10,428 nucleotides of DNA from Flavihumibacter sp. (GTDB lineage: Bacteria; Bacteroidota; Bacteroidia; Chitinophagales; Chitinophagaceae), in NCBI GenBank assembly GCA_025455285.1, contig JALOMU010000130.1:1-10428 (forward strand), read 5' to 3'. The notes beneath the pieces are model-generated. The model was not told where the DNA came from, made no database searches, and saw nothing but the letters and a program-made list of their open reading frames with translations. Position 1 is the first letter of the stretch; each line of letters begins with the position of its first letter. The position numbers and the translations under genes were made by a program. Positions 1 through 6,893 of the stretch are shown piece after piece.

Positions 1-815
1 TATACCAGCTGTGTTACCTGCGTATAGTTACTGGTAGTAATGCCGAGTTGTGAAAGATCCAGAGCCAGCATAACAATTGGCCGGATTGTATTGATAAAAC
101 TGGTACTGGTTTGGGTACTGTTGACATTATAAAAATCTGCCCGCCAATTGGCAAGTCTTGGGAACATTGCCGTGCTTGTAAGGTTAAAGGTAAATTCGGT
201 TCCAACGGTTGCACCGCTGCTGTTTATGAATTTCAACCGGTCGCCAATTGAACTTGGATCAGCAATCTGAACAAATAATATATCTGGAATACCATCACCA
301 ATTGCACTTGCTGATATACCACTGGCACCCAAATTGAATTGCAAAACAGATCCTGCCGGAATATTGGCAAGTCCGGTACCTATATTCAGACCATTGATAC
401 CATCTGTGAGAAATGAGGCCAGTGTGCTGGCACTTACCGGACTACCCTGAAAGGGTTGGCTGGAACTATTATTTACACCGTTATTAATACCATCGTATAA
501 TTGCCCTAGTCCTACAAAATAGCTACTGCCCCCACTGACAGGAACATTGTTAAGCGGAATAGCACGAAAGGTCTGAGGTACATAACTTACACCATTGGCA
601 GTTAGTTTCGAATCATCCACACCAGTTGAGTAAGTAGTCCCATTAAAGGTAAAGCCAAGCAGATTATGGCTATTATCCGGCAATATGGAGTTGATATTAT
701 TTGACTGCGATGAAAAAAAGCCGTTGTAATCGGTTATAATCCGGGTTACCCTGGCCTGGCAAAAAACTGCCAGTTGCAGCAAGAGAATCCAGCAAATAAG
801 TACAAGTTTTTTCAC
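1..815 (-). CDS. Secreted surface protein, 5' part only (runs off left edge)
   Basis: The minus-strand frame is open from a GTG at 815-813 to the window edge: 271 whole codons, no stop. GTG is the only sensible start, because an in-frame TAG lies five codons upstream and no ATG follows for a long way. The product begins MKKLVLICWILLLQLAVFCQ, a clear Sec signal peptide. The rest is rich in Asn, Ser, Gly and Thr, with stretches such as RIITDYNGFF, LPDNSHNLLGFTF and YVPQTFRAIP. I recall this kind of N-terminal region from large Bacteroidota surface proteins that end in type IX secretion or gliding-motility C-terminal domains; that end is not in the window. The specific function is unknown. An inverted repeat lies 24-48 bp upstream of the start. 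Confidence 0.8.
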   Translation of the reverse strand, partial: MKKLVLICWILLLQLAVFCQARVTRIITDYNGFFSSQSNNINSILPDNSHNLLGFTFNGTTYSTGVDDSKLTANGVSYVPQTFRAIPLNNVPVSGGSSYFVGLGQLYDGINNGVNNSSSQPFQGSPVSASTLASFLTDGINGLNIGTGLANIPAGSVLQFNLGASGISASAIGDGIPDILFVQIADPSSIGDRLKFINSSGATVGTEFTFNLTSTAMFPRLANWRADFYNVNSTQTSTSFINTIRPIVMLALDLSQLGITTSNYTQVTQLV

Positions 816-838
816 AGCGGGTACGGTTTTCTAAGTAG

Positions 839-863
839 AATTTTGTAAATGCAATACAAAATT
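839..863. promoter_or_regulatory. Perfect inverted repeat upstream of the surface-protein gene
   Basis: The arms AATTTTGTA and TACAAAATT are perfect 9-bp inverted copies separated by 7 bases. They sit 24-48 bp upstream of the GTG start of the minus-strand gene. This could be an operator for a dimeric regulator or a hairpin in the 5' leader. No run of T follows on the minus strand, so a terminator for the gene at 962-3331 is less likely. The rest of the 146-bp gap (816-961) is AT-rich and I see no convincing Bacteroidota -33/-7 promoter pair in it. Confidence 0.4.
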
Positions 864-961
864 GCACTTATTCTTTCCCCTGTCTAAACTTTTTCGATGG
901 CAGGCTACATATTTTCTTTAAATGGAATTAAGTGTTTTATTTATAGTAGAAATACGAAGTA

Positions 962-3331
962 TTATTTGAGCTGAATCCTCCTTTGCCGGATCTGCTGATG
1001 GTGCAACAATTTCAAATCAAGTTGTCCCTGCCAGCTGTTTTGCTGCATGGCTGTAAAAAGGTCTTTAAGATTTTTTACAGCTTGTCCGTTAATGGCCAGG
1101 ATAATATCTCCGGCTTCCAGATGATTGCTGGCTGCCTGAGATCCGGCGGGAACCTCCACCAATAAAACACCATTTCTGTCAGTGGCTCCAGAGGCGGATT
1201 GTTCTCCAAGGGTTTCAATGTTTTTAACACTTGCTCCAAGCCAGGTCATTGTACGGGTAGAAGTTTCCTGCTGTAAAAACAAAACAGGCCGCACAGGTGG
1301 CTGAAGTGCCAGCCTTTTCAGCTCTGCCTTACGAACACCGAATTGATTCTGATCAATTGACTGAATACCCAAAGCGAAAACAGGTGAATTCTGCTGTAGT
1401 CCGTAATTTCCTTCCTGAGGTTGAATGAATAATGGATCACCGCTGATACTTTGGGCGTCTGTATGCAACTTATGGGCTTCCTGTAATCCCTGGGGATGGA
1501 TGAAAAAATTGGAATCCACTCTCAATCCCCAGTTGCGAACACGAATAGGTGCGTAAGCGGTGGTTACGATATTGCGTGTAAATACATCCTTGCTACTGGC
1601 ATACCAGACGTGAGGATGAAAACTATTGTTGATTATAAAGTTATTGCTCACTATGCGATCAAATCCTTCGCGCAATTTCAGACCACCATTGAGGCAAATA
1701 TTATTAAAGATCCGGTAGCGACTGCTACCATCATCCAGGTCAATGTCCCATCCATGAGCACAATGAAAGCGGTTATTGCTGATGGTTATAGGTTTAATTA
1801 TGTCAAGATAGGGAAGCAGCGGATTTTTTTCAACCAGGCTGTCAACTGCTTCTATGGAAGGTAGCCAGTAGCGGTCTCTTCCCCAGGAATTAAAAGCACC
1901 ATGATCTCCGGTTTCCAGTACAGTATTGAATACATCATTTTGACTGATGATATGTCCGCCCCAGCAACCATCTCCAATATTAATACCTGCCCTCGGTACG
2001 TTATAAATGGTATTTGACTGCACCCATATATCCATTGACATACTGATCTGAACTCCTGCCACCTGTTTCTCGATGGTTCCGATATCATGAATGAGGTTGT
2101 CTTCAACCTTGCATTCGGCCGGATAATCCACCGACTTTGGCCCCGCAGTAAGATCCATTGCCTCCAGCATTTGTGTTTGTTCATACCTGAACAGCGGTGA
2201 ACGAACAGCGCCGGGGTCTCCGACAAATGCAATTCCATTACCGCCGATAGAATGGATGTGATTGGAAACGGCCTGACCTCTGCGGTTGTATCTGCTGAAA
2301 AAAATTGCATGTCCTCCCAACTCAGTGAACTCGTTATGTTCAATCCGGATATCTTCCGTGCCTTCCAAAAATAAAGCAGCGCCCCGGTTGATGGTCCAGT
2401 CACTTCTCAGCAACGGCTCACGGTCATGCATAAACGTACGATTGGTTCCGGTAAGTTTCAGACCGGTTATAGTAAGATTTTTTACAGGGTTTTGAGGCGT
2501 TCCTACAATATGAAATATCTCATCCAGTCGGGAAATTGAAAAGCGGGCGGTTGAAAGGTTCATTCCAACTGGTGGAATGAGATATAGAAAGCCAGATTTT
2601 GAATTGTAGTACCATTCGCCAGGGGCATCGAGTTCTTCCCAAATGTTTTCTACAAACCGGTGTTGCTTGTGCATGGGGGATGGGCGATTGTTTTGCCAAC
2701 CTCCCTCCATTTTCAGACTGTCTGTACCTGATTTACCAAGAATCCGGAAATGAAGGTCTCCCCACTCAGCCTGGTGAAGTGCATGTATGTATCCGCCGTC
2801 AGGAGTTGTCCAGGTTTTGATCCGCTCAGGTTGCAATGCATCCGCCGACGTTCCTTTAAAAAAGCGGGCGCTGGAGTCCAGGTTCGGAAACCTTGCCATG
2901 GGAAGTGAGCTGCCTTCGCAAAATAGCTGGTCAACTTTTTTGGATTTCCCGATGAAGGTTTTCCATCTTCCCTTTTTATCCGGAGTCCAGTTGCCGGAAA
3001 GTGGAGCTGCGCCACTTATTACTACTTTTTCTTTTTCCGCTGACATGATCTTTACGGTATGCTCTTTTAAAACAGCAGGATTGATTTGTATCGGCTTTGA
3101 CAGGTAATACGTTCCTTCCCGTAGAATCAGGTTAACAGAACCGGAGGGAGCTGAAGCAATCCGGGAAATGGCAACTGCAAGATTTTTCAAAGGTTTTTCC
3201 TTTGTGCCGCTATTGCTGTCAGTTCCATTAGGAGCAATATAAATGCTGGTTTGAGCCCAGGCCGAAACATTCAGAAGTGCCAGACAACAGGTGGTTGTTA
3301 GAAAGTCAATTAGTTTTTCTTTTACCTTCAT
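962..3331 (-). CDS. Secreted right-handed parallel beta-helix protein with C-terminal PDZ domain
   Basis: The 789-residue product starts with a signal peptide (about residues 1-27, ending NVSAWAQ). Next comes an N-terminal block typical of carbohydrate-active beta-helix proteins: IYIAPNGTDSNSGT at about residue 30 and LREGTYYLSKPI further on. The long middle (about residues 280-640) holds beta-helix rungs with repeated N-x-I/F and ladder-like Asn motifs, such as IEHNEFTELGGHAIFF and ISQNDVFN. The last 90 or so residues form a PDZ domain (GVLLVEVPAGSQA, LEAGDIILAINGQAV). The fold resembles pectate-lyase/GH141-like proteins, so I infer a periplasmic or surface polysaccharide-related role; substrate and catalysis are not readable. 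The ATG at 3331 fits the signal peptide and has no Shine-Dalgarno. It diverges from the hydrolase gene at 3404 across a 72-bp shared promoter gap. Confidence 0.85.
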   Translation of the reverse strand: MKVKEKLIDFLTTTCCLALLNVSAWAQTSIYIAPNGTDSNSGTKEKPLKNLAVAISRIASAPSGSVNLILREGTYYLSKPIQINPAVLKEHTVKIMSAEKEKVVISGAAPLSGNWTPDKKGRWKTFIGKSKKVDQLFCEGSSLPMARFPNLDSSARFFKGTSADALQPERIKTWTTPDGGYIHALHQAEWGDLHFRILGKSGTDSLKMEGGWQNNRPSPMHKQHRFVENIWEELDAPGEWYYNSKSGFLYLIPPVGMNLSTARFSISRLDEIFHIVGTPQNPVKNLTITGLKLTGTNRTFMHDREPLLRSDWTINRGAALFLEGTEDIRIEHNEFTELGGHAIFFSRYNRRGQAVSNHIHSIGGNGIAFVGDPGAVRSPLFRYEQTQMLEAMDLTAGPKSVDYPAECKVEDNLIHDIGTIEKQVAGVQISMSMDIWVQSNTIYNVPRAGINIGDGCWGGHIISQNDVFNTVLETGDHGAFNSWGRDRYWLPSIEAVDSLVEKNPLLPYLDIIKPITISNNRFHCAHGWDIDLDDGSSRYRIFNNICLNGGLKLREGFDRIVSNNFIINNSFHPHVWYASSKDVFTRNIVTTAYAPIRVRNWGLRVDSNFFIHPQGLQEAHKLHTDAQSISGDPLFIQPQEGNYGLQQNSPVFALGIQSIDQNQFGVRKAELKRLALQPPVRPVLFLQQETSTRTMTWLGASVKNIETLGEQSASGATDRNGVLLVEVPAGSQAASNHLEAGDIILAINGQAVKNLKDLFTAMQQNSWQGQLDLKLLHHQQIRQRRIQLK

Positions 3332-3403
3332 AAGGATAACAAAATAATGAACAGTTCATCAGTTGATTTGTAAAAGGAGAAAAATCGATAATTATTTGCA
3401 TTT

Positions 3404-4150
3404 ATGAAACAAGTCTACCTGTTTTTGGTGTTCCTGATTATGGCTGTATACGGTAGTGCTCAAACGGATGCCATTACTACCAGTAAAGGAATACTTGAAA
3501 TCCATCCTGTTTACCATGGATCATTCTGGATGAACTGGAACAGCGTGCATATCGCCGTTGACCCTTATGGAGGGGCAGAGCGCTACAAAGAAATGGGAAA
3601 AGCCAACCTGATCTTAATTACAGATATACACGGAGATCACCTGGATAGCAGCACACTGGTTAATCTGGACCTGGTAAATACCGTATTGGTAGCTCCCAAA
3701 GCGGTTAAAGAACGATTGACAAAATTTCTTCCAAAAGATCAGAAAATACTGGAATTAGCTAATGGTGATTCGCTGGAATGGAATGGCATCAGGGTTCATG
3801 CGATACCGATGTATAATTTGCCGGATACCGCAGGTTCAAGGCATCCCAGGGGCAGGGGAAATGGTTATGTACTAACAATGGGAGGAAAAAGAATTTATAT
3901 TTCTGGTGATACTGAGGATATTCCCGAAATGCGGAACCTGGAAAAAATAGATATAGCTTTCTTATGCATGAACAAGCCCTATACAATGGATATTCAGCAA
4001 GCTGCAAGTGCTGCTTTGGCATTTAGGCCGGTTGTTGTTTATCCGTTTCATTTCCGCCAGCCAGGTGGATTTAGTGATGTAAAAGAATTTGCCCGACTGG
4101 TGATGGAAGGCAATACTGGCATTGAAGTAAGGTTAAGGTCCTGGTACTAA
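3404..4150 (+). CDS. Exported MBL-fold metallo-hydrolase, UlaG-like
   Basis: The 248-residue protein starts with a signal peptide (about residues 1-20, ending AVYGSAQ), so it probably acts in the periplasm. It carries the metal-binding signature of the metallo-beta-lactamase fold: T-D-I-H76-G-D78-H79, then H147 in HPRGRGN, D169 in SGDTED, and H216 in YPFHFRQ. These are the expected ligands of a di-metal centre. The short insert-free layout and the IYISGDTEDIPE segment resemble UlaG-like (L-ascorbate-6-P lactonase-like) proteins of Bacteroidota, although an exported member need not be a lactonase and the substrate is unknown. Length and motifs look complete. It has no obvious operon partner: the next gene lies 136 bp downstream behind a hairpin. 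Confidence 0.88.
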   Translation: MKQVYLFLVFLIMAVYGSAQTDAITTSKGILEIHPVYHGSFWMNWNSVHIAVDPYGGAERYKEMGKANLILITDIHGDHLDSSTLVNLDLVNTVLVAPKAVKERLTKFLPKDQKILELANGDSLEWNGIRVHAIPMYNLPDTAGSRHPRGRGNGYVLTMGGKRIYISGDTEDIPEMRNLEKIDIAFLCMNKPYTMDIQQAASAALAFRPVVVYPFHFRQPGGFSDVKEFARLVMEGNTGIEVRLRSWY

Positions 4151-4165
4151 ACAACTACAATTACT

Positions 4166-4200
4166 GGGGAAAGGGAAGCCAAATGGGTATTCCTTTCCCC
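4166..4200 (+). terminator. Hairpin downstream of the MBL hydrolase gene
   Basis: GGGGAAAGG (4166-4174) pairs perfectly with CCTTTCCCC (4192-4200), and a G-U and an A-U pair extend the stem to 11 bp around a 13-base loop. It begins 15 bp after the stop codon. It is followed by ATATCTT rather than a clean T run, so it may be a weak terminator or an mRNA-stabilising hairpin. Confidence 0.45.
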
Positions 4201-4256
4201 ATATCTTAAACAATCGCGAGAAATTTCAGCTGGCTTTCCCATGGCATAATCGTTGA

Positions 4257-4276
4257 TTAGGTATCCGTGAACCTAA
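4257..4276. promoter_or_regulatory. Inverted repeat just upstream of the lipoprotein gene
   Basis: TTAGGT and ACCTAA are perfect inverted 6-bp arms with an 8-base spacer, ending 10 bp before the ATG at 4287. The position suggests an operator or a leader hairpin. Arms of this length also arise by chance, so the call is tentative. Confidence 0.3.
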
Positions 4277-4286
4277 ATACAACATT

Positions 4287-4928
4287 ATGAAATCAAGACA
4301 GTATTTAATTATGATTGGAATAGCAGCCTCTTCCCTGGTTGCCTGTGAGAATAACAGTGCAAAAGACGAACAGCTTGCTGCTGATATTGACAACTATGTA
4401 GATTCTGTTACTACCAATGTGTCAAATTATACAAAAGAAACCTGGGACGATATTAGTGCTACTTATGCCGCAAAAAAAGCTGAGTTAAAAGCAGAGGGCC
4501 GTGAATTATCCGCTGAAGTGAAAGAAGAAATGGACGAGGCAGAACAAAAATTTGCTGCACTCAGAACCAAATTTGAGTCGAATATAAAAGCCATAGAATC
4601 AAAGCAAACCATGCGGGATGAACTTTTTGGTGCAGGTAAAGTTGGCAATGATTTGTCATTTGCCTGGGTAACGGCTGGCAATGCGAAAGAAGTATATGTG
4701 AACTTTGTAAATACCGTAGAAAGAAATAAGGATCGTTATACACGTGAAGACTGGGACGAAATTAAAGTACTTTACGAAGCACTTGATAATCGTAAAAATG
4801 AAATTGAAAAAGATCTTGCAGGTGCTGATAACCGTGAAATCGCCAAACAAAAAGTACGATTTGTGGGCATTAAGGCTGTCAATCGCCTAACCGCAAAAGT
4901 GGATGAAAATACAGACTCTAAAAAATAA
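4287..4928 (+). CDS. Lipoprotein with two repeated YT-x-E/D-x-W-D/E helical units (DUF6565-like)
   Basis: The 213-residue product begins with a lipoprotein signal (SSLVAC, lipid-modified Cys20), so it is probably membrane-anchored. The mature part is highly charged, rich in Glu, Lys, Asp and Ala, and almost certainly alpha-helical/coiled. An internal duplication is visible. NYTKETWDDISATYAAKKAEL at about residues 47-67 matches RYTREDWDEIKVLYEALDNR at about 150-169, and each copy is preceded by a V-D/N-x-V-x-x-x-x segment. I associate this pattern with the Bacteroidota DUF6565 family, from memory. No enzymatic motif is seen, and the function is unknown. The start is set by the signal peptide. 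The gene is isolated, with a hairpin before it and a strong terminator 35 bp after the stop. Confidence 0.8.
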   Translation: MKSRQYLIMIGIAASSLVACENNSAKDEQLAADIDNYVDSVTTNVSNYTKETWDDISATYAAKKAELKAEGRELSAEVKEEMDEAEQKFAALRTKFESNIKAIESKQTMRDELFGAGKVGNDLSFAWVTAGNAKEVYVNFVNTVERNKDRYTREDWDEIKVLYEALDNRKNEIEKDLAGADNREIAKQKVRFVGIKAVNRLTAKVDENTDSKK

Positions 4929-4963
4929 GTAAGGAAATAAAAGCTTAGCAGGACGGTTGGTTT

Positions 4964-4996
4964 AGCCCCTTATCTCTCGGGATGAGGGGCTTTTTT
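4964..4996 (+). terminator. Strong intrinsic terminator after the lipoprotein gene
   Basis: The 11-bp stem AGCCCCTTATC / GATGAGGGGCT (one T-G wobble) closes a 6-base loop and is followed directly by a run of six T. It lies 36 bp past the stop at 4928. The T run covers the stop codon of the converging minus-strand gene (4995-4997). The minus-strand direction has no T run after the stem, so it should work for plus-strand transcripts only. Confidence 0.9.
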
Positions 4997-5600
4997 ATAA
5001 ACTGGATGCAATTAATTCCGCTATATCCAATACCTGCATGCTGTCTTCCTTCTCTTTGTTTTTAATACCATCTGTCATCATGGTATTACAAAATGGACAA
5101 GCCGAAGCTACCACCGTAGCGCCGGTTTCTATGGCTTCTGCGGTGCGTTCCCAGTTTACCCGGGTTGTTCCTTTTTCTTCTTCTTTGAACATCTGTGCAC
5201 CACCGGCCCCACAGCAGAGTCCGTTACTTCGGCATCGTTTCATCTCCACCAGTTCTGCATCCAGGGCTTCCAATACTTTACGTGGTGCTTCATAAATATT
5301 ATTTGCTCTTCCCAGGTAACAGCTATCGTGGAAAGTGATTTTTTTCCCTTTATAACCACTACCTTCTTTTAACCGCACTTTCCCCGCATCAATCAGTTCC
5401 TGGAGATAGGTGGCATGGTGTACGACTTCATAGTTTCCACCCAACTCGGGATATTCATTTTTAAGTGTGTTAAAGCAATGCGGGCAGGTGGTAACAATTT
5501 TCTTAATGCCATATCCATTCAGTATCTGGATATTCTGGTAGGCCATCATCTGAAACATGAATTCATTTCCTGCTCTGCGGACAGGGTCACCGGTACACAT
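4995..5600 (-). CDS. (Fe-S)-binding protein, CCG domain (LutA/GlpC type); gene damaged at its 5' end
   Basis: From the first available ATG (5600) this encodes 201 residues, but that is not the natural start. The same frame continues upstream with clear family sequence (next entry). Visible motifs are CTGDP, TTCPHC, HDSCYLGR, CCGAGGAQMF and ACPFC, the cysteine clusters of tandem CCG domains that bind Fe-S clusters in heterodisulfide-reductase, GlpC and LutA-type electron-transfer proteins. Starting at 5600 would lose the first conserved cysteine (in WVGCAGS) and the first strand of domain 1, so such a product would be defective. Family members in Bacteroidota usually sit beside a second, membrane-linked Fe-S protein gene. 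Here the upstream neighbour is a divergent Crp/Fnr gene, so that partner is absent. The gene converges on the terminator at 4964-4996. Confidence 0.8.
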   Translation of the reverse strand: MCTGDPVRRAGNEFMFQMMAYQNIQILNGYGIKKIVTTCPHCFNTLKNEYPELGGNYEVVHHATYLQELIDAGKVRLKEGSGYKGKKITFHDSCYLGRANNIYEAPRKVLEALDAELVEMKRCRSNGLCCGAGGAQMFKEEEKGTTRVNWERTAEAIETGATVVASACPFCNTMMTDGIKNKEKEDSMQVLDIAELIASSL

Positions 5601-5749
5601 TTCTTCCTTTCCCAGTATGGCAAAACGAACGCCAACTGTGTTTAATATATGAACAAAGGCTTTGGTGATTTTTTGAGCACGCTGATCAAAACTTCCTGCA
5701 CAGCCTACCCAGAATAAGATTTCGGGCTGTTCGCCGCTGGTACCTGCAT
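5601..5749 (-). pseudogene. Displaced N-terminal part of the (Fe-S)-binding protein gene
   Basis: Reading in frame upstream of 5600 gives EQPEILFWVGCAGSFDQ and then about 35 more family-like residues, joined without a stop to the 201-residue frame. This reading frame has no ATG, GTG or TTG between the in-frame TAA at 5765-5763 and the ATG at 5600. An ATG at 5749 begins MQVP, which fits the family start as I remember it, but it is in another frame. Between it and the conserved EQPEILF only a few codons remain where I expect about 10-15. The simplest reading is a short out-of-frame deletion near 5733-5745, or a rearrangement or assembly break there. Confidence 0.6.
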
Positions 5750-5846
5750 AGTAAACGCAATTTTATGTAAATCTAGAGGAATTGAATGAAATCTCCCTGC
5801 AACTGTAGAGCAGAATTTAGGTAAATTGCCGTAAACTGTTCAATGA

Positions 5847-6542
5847 ATGGGTGCAACGGATCAGCTGCTGTTAATACGTAATTACAACCTTTGGTCTGAT
5901 TTATCAGATGAAGAATATGAGGAGTTAAATCTTATTCATCATTTTAAGGAAGCAAAACGCAACGAATACCTCTATTTTGAATCTCATCACCACAACAAAA
6001 TTTATTTTTTGAAAGACGGTTTTATTCGAATTGGGTATATAGATAAGCATGGGAGGGAGGTTGTAAAAGAAATCATACGAAAAGGTGAAGTATTTGGACA
6101 AATTACATTGGAACCTAACAATCTTAACGGCGAGTTTGCTCAGGCCTATAAGGGTGATGTTAGTTTGTGTGCCTTTAATATTGATGATTTTGAAAAGTTA
6201 TTGAACCGCAACCCACGTATTGCTCTAAGCTACGGAAAACTCGTAGGTCAACAAATGAGACGGGTGGAAAGCAGATTGATCAGTCTGCTGCATAAAGATG
6301 TAAAAACAAGGCTTGCCGGTTTTTTTCTGCTGATACTGGATAAGGAAAACCTTCAGGGGAATACAGCCAGCATCCCCAATTTTTTGCGCCATGAAGATAT
6401 TGCCCAGTTAATAGGGGCTTCCCGCCAAACCGTAAGCACGACCATCTCAGAACTCGAAACAGCCGGACTGGTCACATTTTCACGCAGCCTTATTATTCTT
6501 CCAAATGTTAATGCCCTGCAAAAGCTAGCATCTGTCGGCTAG
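5847..6542 (+). CDS. Crp/Fnr-family transcriptional regulator
   Basis: The 231-residue protein has an N-terminal cyclic-nucleotide-binding-type beta-roll (about residues 25-120: YFLKDGFIRIGYI, KGEVFGQI), a dimerisation helix (about 125-160), and a C-terminal winged helix-turn-helix (HEDIAQLIGASRQTVSTTIS, R193 in the recognition helix). The beta-roll lacks the Arg-Ser pair that holds cyclic AMP phosphate in Crp (here NGEFAQAY). It also lacks the N-terminal cysteine cluster of Fnr, so the ligand is probably neither cAMP nor an Fnr-type Fe-S cluster. The ATG at 5847 is used; the ATG at 5843 is in another frame. It is divergent from the Fe-S gene and only 51 bp upstream of the YHS gene, so it is a likely local regulator of the cluster that follows. 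This is inferred from position only. Confidence 0.9.
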   Translation: MGATDQLLLIRNYNLWSDLSDEEYEELNLIHHFKEAKRNEYLYFESHHHNKIYFLKDGFIRIGYIDKHGREVVKEIIRKGEVFGQITLEPNNLNGEFAQAYKGDVSLCAFNIDDFEKLLNRNPRIALSYGKLVGQQMRRVESRLISLLHKDVKTRLAGFFLLILDKENLQGNTASIPNFLRHEDIAQLIGASRQTVSTTISELETAGLVTFSRSLIILPNVNALQKLASVG

Positions 6543-6562
6543 CTGACAAGGAATCGAATGGA

Positions 6563-6593
6563 AGCTTGCTAGTTTTAGTAGTAAACTAAAGCT
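6563..6593. promoter_or_regulatory. Inverted repeat abutting the YHS start codon
   Basis: TAGTTT (6570-6575) and AAACTA (6583-6588) are perfect inverted arms around a 7-base spacer. Outside them AGCTT (6563-6567) and AAGCT (6589-6593) also pair, with a 2-base bulge, giving 11 bp of stem that ends directly at the ATG (6594). It may be an operator for the neighbouring Crp/Fnr protein or a leader hairpin that masks the start. The heptamer GTAAACT in the right arm also occurs at 5831-5837, just before the regulator's own start. Confidence 0.4.
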
Positions 6594-6893
6594 ATGAAGT
6601 CAATTATTGTTATGGTACTGGTCTTGATATTCAACCAGTTTGCGAGTGCTCAGTCTTCAAATCTTCATTGGAACCTGGAAAAAGGAATCGCCTTGCAAGG
6701 GTACGATGCAGTTGCCTATCACACACAAAAAAAAGCTGTCCGGGGCAAACAAACATTGTCCTTATCGCATGGCGGCGCTCTCTGGTATTTTGAAAGTTCA
6801 GCCAACCGCGAGCTCTTTCGTAAATCGCCGGCATCCTATGAACCTTCCTATGGTGGCTGGTGTGCGTTTGCCTACCCTGACAAGCTGGAATAA
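6594..6893 (+). CDS. Exported YHS-domain protein, C-terminus lost by frameshift/deletion
   Basis: The 99-residue frame starts with a signal peptide (about residues 1-20, ending FASAQ). The YHS-type metal-binding domain follows: LQGYDAVAYHTQKKAVRGK, then GALWYFESSANRELF, and YEPSYGGWCAFA with Cys90. Complete relatives, as I remember them, continue after GGWCAYA with about 30 residues (an M-G-x-x-G-E-K-V, P-E-T, L-Y-L-F-Y-N region) and end in a W-N-K-x-E helix. Here the frame stops at YPDKLE, while the expected C-terminal helix lies immediately afterwards in the +1 frame (next entry). The gene therefore looks damaged. It stands first in the exported-protein block after the Crp/Fnr gene. YHS proteins are thought to bind metals, often copper, but this member's role is unknown. 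Confidence 0.8.
   Translation: MKSIIVMVLVLIFNQFASAQSSNLHWNLEKGIALQGYDAVAYHTQKKAVRGKQTLSLSHGGALWYFESSANRELFRKSPASYEPSYGGWCAFAYPDKLE

Noticed and set aside
14..214. 66-codon minus-strand open frame at the left edge
   Set aside because: Out of frame within the GTG-started surface-protein gene, which is open across the whole 815 bases and has a signal peptide.
1496..1864. 122-codon plus-strand open frame
   Set aside because: Antisense shadow of the beta-helix gene, with no signal, motif or start context.
1852..2403. 183-codon minus-strand open frame starting MTGPSTGALLYF
   Set aside because: It lies wholly inside the beta-helix gene in another frame; the 789-residue frame has a signal peptide and recognisable domains, while this one has none.
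3332..3403. TTTG and ATTATTTG elements as a Bacteroidota promoter for the hydrolase gene
   Set aside because: The -7 box does not match TAnnTTTG and would place the transcription start at or inside the coding sequence.
6870..6877. GCCTACCC octamer at the YHS junction also present at 5703-5710 near the Fe-S lesion, as a possible recombination seed
   Set aside because: An 8-base match is expected by chance at this scale, and the copy near the Fe-S lesion lies inside conserved codons rather than at the break.
6870..6893. Programmed +1 frameshift in the YHS gene
   Set aside because: A slip would join the frames but the central family segment would still be absent, and I see no obvious slippery site or stimulating structure, so a deletion explains more.
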